Positions 1 to 7,909 of a stretch of 33,793 nucleotides of DNA are shown here, one piece after another. Location of the stretch: positions 1-33,793 of the forward strand of contig JAFXHA010000046.1 in NCBI GenBank assembly GCA_017536635.1, written 5' to 3'. The DNA is from Clostridia bacterium. Its GTDB lineage: Bacteria > Bacillota > Clostridia > Oscillospirales > CAG-272. The position numbers were made by a program, and so were the translations under genes. The notes below the pieces were generated by a model. That model was not told where the DNA came from and did no database searches. It saw only the letters and a list, made by a program, of their open reading frames with translations. The number at the start of each line of letters is the position of its first letter. Positions within the stretch are counted from its first letter, which is position 1.

Positions 1-126
1 AGTCGTGTGTCGCATAGCTTCGGCTCGATACACTCGCCGCGCTCTGCTCGCACTTTGTCGGACACCGCTCGATAAAACGATACTTAATAGTTTTATCTTC
101 ACTAACCCAGCAGGGGGAGCCAAACA
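1..126. other. non-coding left edge, no gene recognised
   Basis: This stretch is GC-richer than the following spacer and has an open frame, but its translation (rich in R, A, L, T) resembles no protein and lacks a ribosome site. An 8-bp inverted repeat, GATAAAAC / GTTTTATC, lies at 71-78 and 90-97 without a T-tract. It may be the end of an intergenic repeat or the tail of a unit outside the window. Confidence 0.5.
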
Positions 127-158
127 AAATCCGCTTTCGAAAGAAGGCGGATTTTTGT
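127..158 (+). terminator. intrinsic terminator-like hairpin
   Basis: AAATCCGC (127-134) pairs with GCGGATTT (147-154) around a 12-base loop, followed by a T-rich run. It would end transcription entering from the left edge. Part of its 3' arm (GCGGATTTT) recurs at 209-217 inside the adjacent repeat. Confidence 0.65.
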
Positions 159-164
159 TTGTAT

Positions 165-268
165 TATTCACTATTCATTATTCATCATTCATCATTCATT
201 TATTTTAAGCGGATTTTGAATGAATAATGAAGAATGAAGTCGCTTCGCTGATGAAGAATGAATAATTA
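165..268. repeat. ATTCATT-type intergenic repeat, imperfect inverted arms
   Basis: The left arm (166-201) is a run of ATTCATT and CATTATTCATC-like heptamers. The right arm (218-266) carries the complementary GAATGAATAATGAAG-like units, interrupted by a GC-rich core (GTCGCTTCGCTG, 239-250). The arms can fold into a long imperfect hairpin. It resembles short interspersed intergenic repeats; copy number elsewhere cannot be judged from here. Confidence 0.55.
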
Positions 269-329
269 AGGAGTTTTGAAGCCGAGTGTAAGCAACGCGT
301 CGAGGCGCGCAAAACGACTATATTTTCGG

Positions 330-371
330 AAGCAAGCATGACGTCATATGGTCTTGAGCTTGCTTTTTTTT
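330..371 (+). terminator. intrinsic terminator-like hairpin
   Basis: AAGCAAGC (330-337) pairs with GCTTGCTT (358-365) across a 20-base loop that contains the palindrome TGACGTCA; a run of T follows. The long loop makes it less certain than the others in this window. It isolates the secretion operon from upstream transcription. Confidence 0.6.
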
Positions 372-484
372 ACTATCTCGTATAAAAATTATTCCTGCTA
401 TATAAATTCCGTTAATGTTGTTCAGCTTTTTCCATTAAATGGTTAAAAATTTAACGTTTTTTGTTTATGATTTTACAAAAATGA

Positions 485-513
485 TTGACAATACTACAAA
501 AATATGATAATAT
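485..513 (+). promoter_or_regulatory. sigma-A-type promoter of the SipW/TasA-like operon
   Basis: TTGACA (485-490) is followed by a 17-base spacer and TAATAT (508-513), with an extended -10 TG at 505-506. Transcription should begin near 520, leaving a leader of about 95 bases before the first gene. No other clear promoter is seen before the terminator at 5091, so one transcript probably covers all four genes. Confidence 0.8.
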
Positions 514-521
514 AGATTAAC

Positions 522-588
522 AAGATATCTTTTATAGATAGCGCTGGATATAAAAGATTCTTATGCTATACCATTTTGGAATGGCATA
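522..588 (+). promoter_or_regulatory. structured 5' leader, two consecutive hairpins
   Basis: The first hairpin pairs 522-536 with 549-562 (14 bp, one bulge; core TCTTTTATA / TATAAAAGA). The second pairs TATGC (563-567) with GCATA (584-588) and CATT with AATG inside. The ribosome site AAGGAG (601-606) lies just beyond. The folds could stabilise the message or bind a regulator; no known riboswitch class is recognised. Confidence 0.5.
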
Positions 589-614
589 AAACACTACAAT
601 AAGGAGAAAAAACT

Positions 615-1148
615 ATGAAAAACAGAAAAATTATTTTGATTTCTTTTCTTGTTTGTGCTTGCCTTGTAGTAGGCGTTGGTTATGCGGCTGTTAGTGATGA
701 TCTCGCAATAAGCGGTAAAGGTCAACTCTCTAAAGAGGGCGCTGAAGCAGAGGTTAACGAAGACGTTTACTTTGATGGCGTAAAGGACGTGGTAAATTGT
801 GATGCGTCTGTTTCGATATCTGCAGCAGATCAGAAGGACGTAATTACTGTAAGCATTACTGACCAGAACAGTACTTTGGCTGTTAAGAACGATACTGCTT
901 CGTTTATGGCTGTTGTAAAAAATGATTCAAACGTTCCTGTTACACTTGCTTTTACTCATACAGCATCAACTCATTTTGAGATGAAAGCTGTTGATGCAGA
1001 AGGAAATCATGTGGAAAACAACTTGACTGTTCCTGCAAATGGTACTTTGGATGTTCCGATTCTGATTACATTGCTTGATACTGTTGACGTTGAGTCAACT
1101 GGAGAGGAAACTTTCTCTATAGCTATAACGGCTACAACCGCTGAATAA
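615..1148 (+). CDS. TasA/camelysin-like secreted protein with SipW-type signal peptide
   Basis: 177-residue predicted exported protein. The N-terminus has a basic start (MKNRK), a hydrophobic core (7-22), and the pattern G-Y-A-A-V-S-D at 22-28, matching the Y-A-[FAS]-x-[ST]-D context around the SipW cleavage site of TasA; cleavage probably falls after Ala24. The mature part is acidic, nearly Cys-free and predicted all-beta, with an immunoglobulin-like strand pattern (ASFMAVVKNDSNVPVTLAF near 98-116) and a C-terminal TFSIAITATT strand. TasA and camelysin are surface or matrix proteins, some forming fibres. Being first behind the promoter and followed directly by a SipW-type peptidase, it is probably that enzyme's substrate. 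Fibre formation is inference. A strong AAGGAG site supports the start. Confidence 0.78.
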   Translation: MKNRKIILISFLVCACLVVGVGYAAVSDDLAISGKGQLSKEGAEAEVNEDVYFDGVKDVVNCDASVSISAADQKDVITVSITDQNSTLAVKNDTASFMAVVKNDSNVPVTLAFTHTASTHFEMKAVDAEGNHVENNLTVPANGTLDVPILITLLDTVDVESTGEETFSIAITATTAE

Positions 1149-1183
1149 TTATTATCTCCATTAACTCGAAAGGAGGCAAACGT

Positions 1184-2302
1184 ATGAATATAGATAAAAA
1201 AGTACTATACTCTTGCTCTATATTTCTTACGTTTGCGTTCCTTGGAATATTATTTGTTCCAAAAGATCTTATCGTGATCATTGCGGCGGCGCTCAGCGCT
1301 GCCGCCGCCGTAGCGATTTCGTTGATCATCAGTAAAAGAAATATTCTTTCTATAAACAAGGATCAGGTATTGCTCGTAATGGCGGTAGTTGGCGTTCTTT
1401 ACGTTACCGTTTATTACCTTACGGGTATTGAATTCGGCTTTTACCGATCCTCTGCGTTGTCTCTGACAACACTTTTTACAAAAATTATTCCGATTGCGAT
1501 TACGGTCATTGCAATCGAAATCATAAGAAACGTCATACTCGCGCAGGGCAGTAAGCTTGCGAGTGTGATGATGTTTGTCATCGGCGTTAGCTCTGAGCTT
1601 CTTTTGGCGGGCGGACTTGCGGGACAAATGAATCATTCGAGATTTATGGATATTATGGCTATGGCACTTATGCCTGCCATTTCCGCCAATCTCTTATATC
1701 ATTATCTCTCGCGCCGTTACGGAGTATGGCCTGTCGCGGCTTATAGGCTTATAATCTCGCTTTATGCGTATCTGATACCTGTCAGCTCCGCGATCCCGGA
1801 TGCTATCATCGCGTTTGCCAATCTGCTTTTGCCGCTTGCTATTTATTTCTTCGTGGATATTCTTTACGAAAAAAAGAAAAAGCGCGCGCTTGAGAAAAAC
1901 AAGGGCTGGTGGCAATACGTTGCGATGGGTATATCACTCGTTCTTATGACTTCGATTATGATGCTCGTATCCTGTCAATTCCGTTTTGGTGTGCTCATTA
2001 TTGCTACTGAAAGCATGACGGGCTCTATCAATAAGGGAGATGCCGTTGTATATGAAAAATATGACGGACATATTATTTCCGAGGGCGACGTTATAATATT
2101 CGACAAGGACGGTAGAACTACCGTTCACCGCGTTGTAGAAATAGAACGCATAGATGGAAAAACAAGATATTACACCAAGGGTGATGCCAATGACTCAAAC
2201 GACGTTGGATATATCACCGATGAAAACATAGAGGCGGTAACAAAATTCAAGATAGCCTATCTTGGATATCCGTCGTTGTGGTTAAGAGACGTTTTTAAAT
2301 AG
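1184..2302 (+). CDS. sipW: SipW-type signal peptidase fused to an N-terminal polytopic membrane domain
   Basis: 372-residue membrane protein. The C-terminal ~110 residues form an S26B (ER/archaeal/SipW-type) signal peptidase: nucleophile Ser277 in the A-T-E-S-M-T-G-S box, His315 in T-V-H-R-V-V-E-I replacing the Lys of classical signal peptidase I, and the acidic G-D-A-N-D-S-N-D box at 333-340. Residues ~8-225 contain about seven hydrophobic segments, a basic loop follows (229-240), and a last helix (~244-263) precedes the catalytic domain. Bacillus SipW is only about 190 residues with one or two helices, so the N-terminal module is an addition of unknown function. AAAGGAGG at 1169-1176 fixes the start. 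Its expected substrates are the products of the flanking genes, which carry matching signal peptides. Confidence 0.88.
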   Translation: MNIDKKVLYSCSIFLTFAFLGILFVPKDLIVIIAAALSAAAAVAISLIISKRNILSINKDQVLLVMAVVGVLYVTVYYLTGIEFGFYRSSALSLTTLFTKIIPIAITVIAIEIIRNVILAQGSKLASVMMFVIGVSSELLLAGGLAGQMNHSRFMDIMAMALMPAISANLLYHYLSRRYGVWPVAAYRLIISLYAYLIPVSSAIPDAIIAFANLLLPLAIYFFVDILYEKKKKRALEKNKGWWQYVAMGISLVLMTSIMMLVSCQFRFGVLIIATESMTGSINKGDAVVYEKYDGHIISEGDVIIFDKDGRTTVHRVVEIERIDGKTRYYTKGDANDSNDVGYITDENIEAVTKFKIAYLGYPSLWLRDVFK

Positions 2303-2323
2303 ATCACGAAAGGAGGCCGAGCC

Positions 2324-3853
2324 ATGTCAGAGGCTGAAAAGAAAAAACGGTTAGATTATAAGCGTAACCGACAAAAGTGGATATATATTATTTCTGCCGT
2401 TACAGCCGGAATTTTGCTTATTTCGCTTATAATGTCGATTGCGTATTTTAATACTGCTAAAAACTATTATATAAATTATACCGAAAACAGCAGCGTGGAT
2501 TATAAGGTCTACCTTAAAGATAACGAATTCTTTGAGGAAGAATATCTCGATGAGGGACATGCATATATTGCCGCGTTTATCGATAAGGTATCCGCAGATT
2601 TCCGATACCAGCTCAATATGGAGGAAGAGGTCGTTTACGATTATTCCTACAAGATAAACGCGATCCTCGAGGTTACACACGTAAGCACGGGAAAGGTGAT
2701 ATATTCTCCTAAGTACGAGCTTGTTCCCGAGACTGTCGTCTCATTGGATAAGGCTCAGCAGAAGCTGGTGATCGCCGAGAGCGTAAGCGTTAATTATGAT
2801 GAGTTTAACGAAATGGCAGAAAATTTCGTTGTACCGCTCGGCCTTGAAAACGTTAAGAGTGCGGTCGTGCTCGAAATGGAAGTTGACGTTATAAGCACCT
2901 GCGACAGCTTTGAGGACGAATATAACAAGAATGAATATTTTGTTTCTCTTAACGTTCCGCTTTCAAAGCAGCTCGTAGATATTCAGATAGAATCTGACGT
3001 TCCGGACGCAGAGACTAAGATCCTTGCTTGTACCAAGGGAACAGGTAAGACCGTGTTCTTGGTGCTCACGATCATATTTACAACTCTGAGCGCTCTTGCG
3101 ATAGCATTCCTTGTCGTATTTATCTATCTTACGAGAAATACCGACATCAACTATGAGATCAAGGTAAACAAGATAGTTTCCAAGTACAGATCTTATATTC
3201 AGCAGATAATAACCCCGTTTGATTTTGATGGATACCACGTGCTGTCGGTCAAGACCTTCCGCGAGATGCTCGAGATCAGAGACACTATTCAGTCTCCGAT
3301 ACTTATGAGCGAGAACGAGGATAAGACACGTACCGATTTCATTATTCCTACAAACACAAAGCTTCTTTATATCTTTGAGGTAAAGGTTGAGGATTATGAT
3401 CAGATATATAATCCCGAGGAGCCGATAATCCTTGTTGATAACGTTGACGAGGAGGCTCTTGCGGAGGCGATCAATACCCCAACTACTGAGCTTGAGGATA
3501 TCAACTTTGTTGATGAGATAGACGAGGAGGTTGACGAAGGAGTCGAGGTCATCGGTGTCGTTTGGCCTGAAAAAGCAACCAAAAATAAGATATACCGATA
3601 TGATCCTAACGGCGAGACGGTTGAGGACGGAGATATAGTTCTCGTACCTTCAAGAGACGTGGCGAAGAATAAAGATATCATTCGTAAGGCTACCGTTGCG
3701 CACGGAAACCATAGAGTTGATCCCGATACTCTGAAGCACCCGCTCAAGAAGATAATCGGAATCGTGCAGAGAAGAGCAGAGGCAGCTCTTACTCCTAAGG
3801 AAAATACGGATCCGGAGGCTAAAAAAGGCTTTAAATTCAAGAAAAATAATTAA
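2324..3853 (+). CDS. DUF5305-type membrane protein of the SipW cassette
   Basis: 509-residue protein with two membrane segments (19-41 and 243-269), so the N- and C-termini are predicted inside and ~57-235 outside. The outer part has the strand pattern of DUF5305 (V-D-Y-K-V-Y-L-K-D-N near 58-67; Y-S-Y-K-I-N-A-I-L-E near 107-116). After the second helix, 290-355 match the family's cytoplasmic tail (S-V-K-T-F-R-E-M-L then L-L-Y-I-F). An acidic linker (~370-405) leads to a small beta-rich domain (408-482, V-I-G-V-V...Y-R-Y-D-P-N-G...G-D-I-V-L-V) reminiscent of the PSP1 fold, and a Lys-rich end. DUF5305 proteins recur beside SipW-like peptidases in archaea and clostridia; their function is unknown. 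A role as assembly or anchoring partner is inference. AAAGGAGG lies upstream. Confidence 0.75.
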   Translation: MSEAEKKKRLDYKRNRQKWIYIISAVTAGILLISLIMSIAYFNTAKNYYINYTENSSVDYKVYLKDNEFFEEEYLDEGHAYIAAFIDKVSADFRYQLNMEEEVVYDYSYKINAILEVTHVSTGKVIYSPKYELVPETVVSLDKAQQKLVIAESVSVNYDEFNEMAENFVVPLGLENVKSAVVLEMEVDVISTCDSFEDEYNKNEYFVSLNVPLSKQLVDIQIESDVPDAETKILACTKGTGKTVFLVLTIIFTTLSALAIAFLVVFIYLTRNTDINYEIKVNKIVSKYRSYIQQIITPFDFDGYHVLSVKTFREMLEIRDTIQSPILMSENEDKTRTDFIIPTNTKLLYIFEVKVEDYDQIYNPEEPIILVDNVDEEALAEAINTPTTELEDINFVDEIDEEVDEGVEVIGVVWPEKATKNKIYRYDPNGETVEDGDIVLVPSRDVAKNKDIIRKATVAHGNHRVDPDTLKHPLKKIIGIVQRRAEAALTPKENTDPEAKKGFKFKKNN

Positions 3854-3875
3854 AAATATATAAGGAGGGCGTAAT

Positions 3876-5084
3876 ATGACAAAAACCGTAAAGATAATTT
3901 TTGCCATAGCGCTCTCCTTTGCGTTTGTCTTTATGGCGTTTGGATATGCTTCACTTACGGACGATCTTTCTATCGAAGGAAGCGGTCAGCTCGTTCCCAA
4001 GGAAGGATTTTTTATATCCGACGTTGTGCAGGCAAGCGGATCGGGCGGAAGCTTTGATGAGCAGGCGTGTATGTTTGTGGATACCACGGTAAACAGTACT
4101 GTAAATGTTGGGCAAAATGAAACGGTGATACTTGACATTACTGTTTTTAATAATACTGACGTTGAATACGGATACGATGCCGTGATGCGCCCCGCGTCCG
4201 ACGGGCAAAATTACGTTTATACCAACGAGGGAATAATTTTCAGGCTTCACGGCTTAAAACGTCCTCATACGGTCGACGGCGTTATGGACAATGACGTAAC
4301 GCGAATAGCGGTGGGAGCTACGTACACGTTTCAGATAGAATTTTATCACGATCCCGATTATACGGGTACAGTTCAGACGGGACTGCAATCGGTGCTTAAT
4401 TTTATATTCAAGCCGTTTGAGGAAATAGATCCCGACCAGAGTACCGCTCCGATAGAAGGTGCTCTCGATCAGTTTGCAAGCATTTTGAACAACGGTACTG
4501 ATTATAATGCGCTTACAAATGAAATGGCTAATAACTATGGCGGGGGATTACTTGACTCTGCCAATACGTTGACCTACGTCGGAAACGTTGCGGGCTCTAA
4601 GGAGGACGATACCGAAACACTTGAGAAGCTTTTTAACGGACAGCTCAGGATAAACCTTGACGGAAAAGATACCGACGTTACGGTTATGATAAAGCGCGAA
4701 AACGTTGACGGTAATACTACAACGGGAGACCACTATACTTATAGCGATTGGCGAGGCAGAGAGACTACTGTCTCAGGCTGCGAAATGACGCTGTATATGA
4801 CCTCAGCTCAATATAAGGACGAAAGCGGTAAGTATATATTGCAGAACGGAGATACGGTTACTGTTTATGCCGTAGTGTTTACAAGACAGGCAACAGGTGA
4901 ATGGTATCAGCTTGGCGATATGTATAAGGGTCAGACGACGGTAAACGGATATGAGGCTCCTTGGTATACCGGTTCGGGCTCGTTCAATACGGACAATTGG
5001 CGTTCTTCGGAAACCTATTACAACGTAGGATCAGGTGCTACGATAGAAGCCATAACCTCTGCGTTTATGAATTCTAAATTCTAA
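3876..5084 (+). CDS. large secreted protein with SipW-type signal peptide
   Basis: 402-residue predicted exported protein, last gene of the cassette. Hydrophobic residues 6-22 lead to G-Y-A-S-L-T-D (23-29), near-identical to the corresponding part of the first gene (both continue D-L-[SA]-I-x-G-x-G-Q-L); cleavage is expected after Ala25. The first half (~45-185) has the same beta-sandwich pattern (V-F-N-N-T-D-V-E-Y-G-Y near 90-100; Y-T-F-Q-I-E-F-Y-H near 148-156). The second half (~195-402) is an unrecognised Asn/Gly/Tyr-rich domain with regularly spaced aromatics. It may be a minor or terminal subunit of a surface structure whose major subunit is the 177-residue protein; this is inference. 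AAGGAGG precedes the start. Confidence 0.72.
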   Translation: MTKTVKIIFAIALSFAFVFMAFGYASLTDDLSIEGSGQLVPKEGFFISDVVQASGSGGSFDEQACMFVDTTVNSTVNVGQNETVILDITVFNNTDVEYGYDAVMRPASDGQNYVYTNEGIIFRLHGLKRPHTVDGVMDNDVTRIAVGATYTFQIEFYHDPDYTGTVQTGLQSVLNFIFKPFEEIDPDQSTAPIEGALDQFASILNNGTDYNALTNEMANNYGGGLLDSANTLTYVGNVAGSKEDDTETLEKLFNGQLRINLDGKDTDVTVMIKRENVDGNTTTGDHYTYSDWRGRETTVSGCEMTLYMTSAQYKDESGKYILQNGDTVTVYAVVFTRQATGEWYQLGDMYKGQTTVNGYEAPWYTGSGSFNTDNWRSSETYYNVGSGATIEAITSAFMNSKF

Positions 5085-5090
5085 ACAAAT

Positions 5091-5128
5091 ACAAAAAGCA
5101 AGTCGAAAGACTTGCTTTTTGTATTTTT
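5091..5128. terminator. bidirectional intrinsic terminator
   Basis: A perfect 14-bp stem, ACAAAAAGCAAGTC / GACTTGCTTTTTGT, closes on a GAAA loop with T-rich sequence on the + side. The reverse complement also ends in a T-rich tail, so it can serve both the secretion operon and the convergent MATE gene. Confidence 0.9.
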
Positions 5129-5284
5129 AGGGGTTAAAAACATATCCATTTCACCATTGCCGCTTTTCTCGACCTTTTTAGACTTGAAGGTGCAAGGTTT
5201 TTGAACATTTGAGGCTCCCTCTATTTTCCAAAACAGCATTAGGAATATGCTTGAATACAATTCTATGGTCGAGGCGATGATAAT

Positions 5285-6655
5285 TTATATTTTGTCCGCC
5301 AAAGTTTTTTTGCGTTTCCAAATTCCCGAAAGGAAATATATAAGACTTGGAATAGCGTATCCGTAGGGGGCAAGGCCGTATCCGAGAACGAATCCGAAAA
5401 ATCCGAAATCAAGGACGATTCCAAATAACCAGCTCAGTCCTATGCGGAGCGCAACACCGTCGAGTATGGCAAGCACCATTCCGAGCTTTGCGTTTCCGAT
5501 TCCTTGGATGAAGGCACCCGTGCCGCGCATAATTGCAAAGGCGGGGAACATCCAGAGTATTGCCTTGATAAAGGTAGAGGACATTTCGTGAACGAGCGGG
5601 TCATCGGAGAACAGCATAAACATCTGTTTTCCAAGCAGAATGTAGAGAAGCATAAAGATAGCGGTCATAATGGCCGACAGTATCCACGCCTTGTAGACCA
5701 CCTGCTTTGCGCGCTCCTGATTTTTTGCTCCGATATTCTGGCTTATCATAGGCATTGCGGCGTACTGAATACCTTGAGATATCTTGTTTACTATGTCGTC
5801 GATTCGAACGCCAACTCCAAAGGTCGCGGATGCCACGACTCCAACCTCGTTGATCATAGCGTTGACGAAGAGCATCGAAACGTTTATGAATCCAGACTGT
5901 ATAGCCATAGGGGTTCCGAGATTCGTTATCATACCGATATATTTTTTTCTCGGTATGAAGTTATCCTTGTGAAAGTCAAAGCCAAATGATTCTTTTTTCT
6001 TGTAAAGATAGAACAAAGAGAATATAAAGGATACTGCCTGACCGATAATGGTAGCCCACGCCGCACCTGCGACGCCCCAACCCCAAGCGCCTGTAAAGAG
6101 AAGATCAAGTACAAGATTGAGCAGAGAAGCGATACCTATGAAAATGAAAGGACTTTTTGCGTCTCCCATTCCGCGAAGCACTGCGGATACCATATTATAT
6201 CCCGCTGTGAATATAAGTCCCGCGGCGCATATGATGAGGTAATCCATAGCCATATCGTATGATTCTGCCGGAATATTTATAAGGTCGAGGATCAGACCCT
6301 TGCCGCAGAGTATGATTACTGAAATGATCAGCGCAAGAACCATAACGAATATGAACAGCGTTCCGACGATGTCGTTCATTTCCTTTCGCTTTTTAGCTCC
6401 CAGCGCCTGCGATATCAGTACCTGTCCCGCATTTGAAAATCCCAGGCAAATCATAGTCGCGAAATTGACTATCTGACTGCTTTGCGATACTGCTGATAAT
6501 CCGAACGTACCAACGTAGTGTCCGACGATTATCATATCGATCGTGCTATAAAGCACCTGCAAGGCATTCGATGCCATAAAGGGCAGGGAAAAGAGCAATA
6601 GCTGACGTGTAATATTTCCTTGTGTGAAATCCTTGGATAATTTTTTTGTTGCCAT
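5285..6655 (-). CDS. MATE-family multidrug/Na+ exporter
   Basis: 456-residue integral membrane protein of the NorM/DinF-like MATE family, which exports cationic compounds in exchange for Na+ or H+. The N-terminal signature is clear (L-F-S-L-P-F-M-A-S-N-A-L-Q-V-L-Y-S, then D-M-I-I-V-G-H-Y-V-G near 40-49), and the two-fold repeat of six helices fits the length. The linker between halves carries basic residues near 215-240. It is transcribed alone, divergent from the esterase gene, with its own promoter at 6688-6716. The substrate cannot be inferred. GGAG about 10 bases upstream supports the start. Confidence 0.93.
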   Translation of the reverse strand: MATKKLSKDFTQGNITRQLLLFSLPFMASNALQVLYSTIDMIIVGHYVGTFGLSAVSQSSQIVNFATMICLGFSNAGQVLISQALGAKKRKEMNDIVGTLFIFVMVLALIISVIILCGKGLILDLINIPAESYDMAMDYLIICAAGLIFTAGYNMVSAVLRGMGDAKSPFIFIGIASLLNLVLDLLFTGAWGWGVAGAAWATIIGQAVSFIFSLFYLYKKKESFGFDFHKDNFIPRKKYIGMITNLGTPMAIQSGFINVSMLFVNAMINEVGVVASATFGVGVRIDDIVNKISQGIQYAAMPMISQNIGAKNQERAKQVVYKAWILSAIMTAIFMLLYILLGKQMFMLFSDDPLVHEMSSTFIKAILWMFPAFAIMRGTGAFIQGIGNAKLGMVLAILDGVALRIGLSWLFGIVLDFGFFGFVLGYGLAPYGYAIPSLIYFLSGIWKRKKTLADKI

Positions 6656-6687
6656 TTGTTACGTCTCCAATGTTAAATACAAGGAGT

Positions 6688-6716
6688 ATTTTAGCACAAA
6701 AGAAGAAAAAAGTAAA
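6688..6716 (-). promoter_or_regulatory. promoter of the MATE gene
   Basis: On the minus strand, TTTACT (6711-6716), a 17-base spacer and TAAAAT (6688-6693) with an extended TGc. It lies back to back with the esterase promoter, about 30 bases apart. Confidence 0.55.
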
Positions 6717-6745
6717 CCTAAAGTGCCCAAATTTTTCAAAAAAAC

Positions 6746-6774
6746 TTTACAATATCTTATCCTTATGATATAAT
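6746..6774 (+). promoter_or_regulatory. promoter of the SGNH hydrolase gene
   Basis: TTTACA (6746-6751), 17-base spacer, then consensus TATAAT (6769-6774) with extended TGa. The start codon at 6804 follows an AGGGGG site, giving a leader of about 22 bases. Confidence 0.8.
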
Positions 6775-6803
6775 AGGATAAAATATGACAATAGGGGGAT
6801 AAT

Positions 6804-7763
6804 ATGAAACTTACCTTTGATCAGATAAAAGCCATAACCGTGGGCTCTATACTTACCGAGCAAAGGTCAGACGGTATTTATTTTTCAAAATGCACCGAAG
6901 CGCAGGTAGAAGAATGGTACCGCCAGAGCGATGCCCTCGGCGCACGCGCAAAAACGACTACGGGCGTGAGATTGGACTTCCATACAAACTCAAAAAACAT
7001 ATCGTTTCGAGCCGCGTCGGGAAATAAGTATGAGCTTCATATAGACGGAATTCTTCGTAAGCAGTTCCTTATGAATAACGAGCCTGATCGCATCGCTTCG
7101 TTTGCCTTGACGGATCCTCTTGGCGCGGATAAGGATTCATTCAGGGTTACTCTTCATTTGCCTTCCCACGAAGTAGGCGTTCTTGATTGGGTCGAGATAG
7201 ACGACGGCGCATCGGTCATCCCCCACACCTTCGACTGCAAAATGCTATTTATAGGCGATTCTATTACTCAAGGCTGGCAGTCTCAATTCGATACGTTTTC
7301 TTATGCATACAGAGTATCGAGCTTTTTCAATGCCGAAAGCGTAATACAAGGAATAGGCGGCGCATATTTCAACGAAAGATCCTTTGACTCCATCCCGTTC
7401 GACCCCGATACCGTAATAGTTGCTTATGGAACCAATGATTTTGGATATTACTGTGCAACCAAGGACGAATTTCGCGCAAATGTATCCGCACATCTTGGAC
7501 GTATTGCCGCGGAGTACGCAGGAAAGCGTATCTTTGTAATATCTCCCGTGTGGAGAGGGAAGAGTGTGAGCAGGATGGGAACCTTCGCAGAATGTCGCGC
7601 GATCGTAGCCGAGGAAACGAAAAAATTGGGGCTTTGTTATATTGACGGACTGCTACTTGTTCCGCCGCTGCCCGAGTTGTTTCCCGACGATCTGCTGCAT
7701 CCCAATGCCCTTGGCTTTGGCAGCTATGCCGAAAATCTTATCGCACAGCTCATCAAGCAATAA
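6804..7763 (+). CDS. SGNH/GDSL-type esterase with N-terminal beta domain
   Basis: 319-residue predicted hydrolase. The four SGNH blocks are present: G-D-S-I-T (151-155, nucleophile Ser153), I-G-G (184-186, oxyanion Gly), G-T-N-D (209-212, Asn211), and D-x-x-H (Asp296-His299) in D-D-L-L-H-P-N. The first ~135 residues form a beta-rich module, the arrangement of CE2-like carbohydrate esterases, so removal of acetyl groups from sugars is the best guess. No signal peptide is visible, so it probably acts in the cytoplasm on imported acetylated oligosaccharides or other esters. It is monocistronic. The exact substrate is unknown. Confidence 0.85.
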   Translation: MKLTFDQIKAITVGSILTEQRSDGIYFSKCTEAQVEEWYRQSDALGARAKTTTGVRLDFHTNSKNISFRAASGNKYELHIDGILRKQFLMNNEPDRIASFALTDPLGADKDSFRVTLHLPSHEVGVLDWVEIDDGASVIPHTFDCKMLFIGDSITQGWQSQFDTFSYAYRVSSFFNAESVIQGIGGAYFNERSFDSIPFDPDTVIVAYGTNDFGYYCATKDEFRANVSAHLGRIAAEYAGKRIFVISPVWRGKSVSRMGTFAECRAIVAEETKKLGLCYIDGLLLVPPLPELFPDDLLHPNALGFGSYAENLIAQLIKQ

Positions 7764-7770
7764 ATTTAAT

Positions 7771-7799
7771 AAAAAAGCACTTTCAAAGTGCTTTTTTGT
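7771..7799 (+). terminator. intrinsic terminator after the esterase gene
   Basis: AAAAAAGCACTTT pairs with AAAGTGCTTTTTT around a single C (effective loop slightly larger), ending in six T. It lies 7 bases after the stop codon. Confidence 0.88.
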
Positions 7800-7909
7800 T
7801 TGAATGACATTTTAATTTGTATATTATAGACATTATATCCAAAAAACAAATCCCAAGTTCAGCAAAGCGACGAAAAAGATCGAAAATAATAAAAATAGAT
7901 TAAAATAAG

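Noticed and set aside
5..208. 67-codon open frame at the left edge
   Set aside because: No ribosome site, composition of a repeat, and it runs through a terminator hairpin and the ATTCATT array.
5129..5284. Small gene between the secretion operon and MATE
   Set aside because: No frame with a start, ribosome site or protein-like content; nothing recognised in this spacer.
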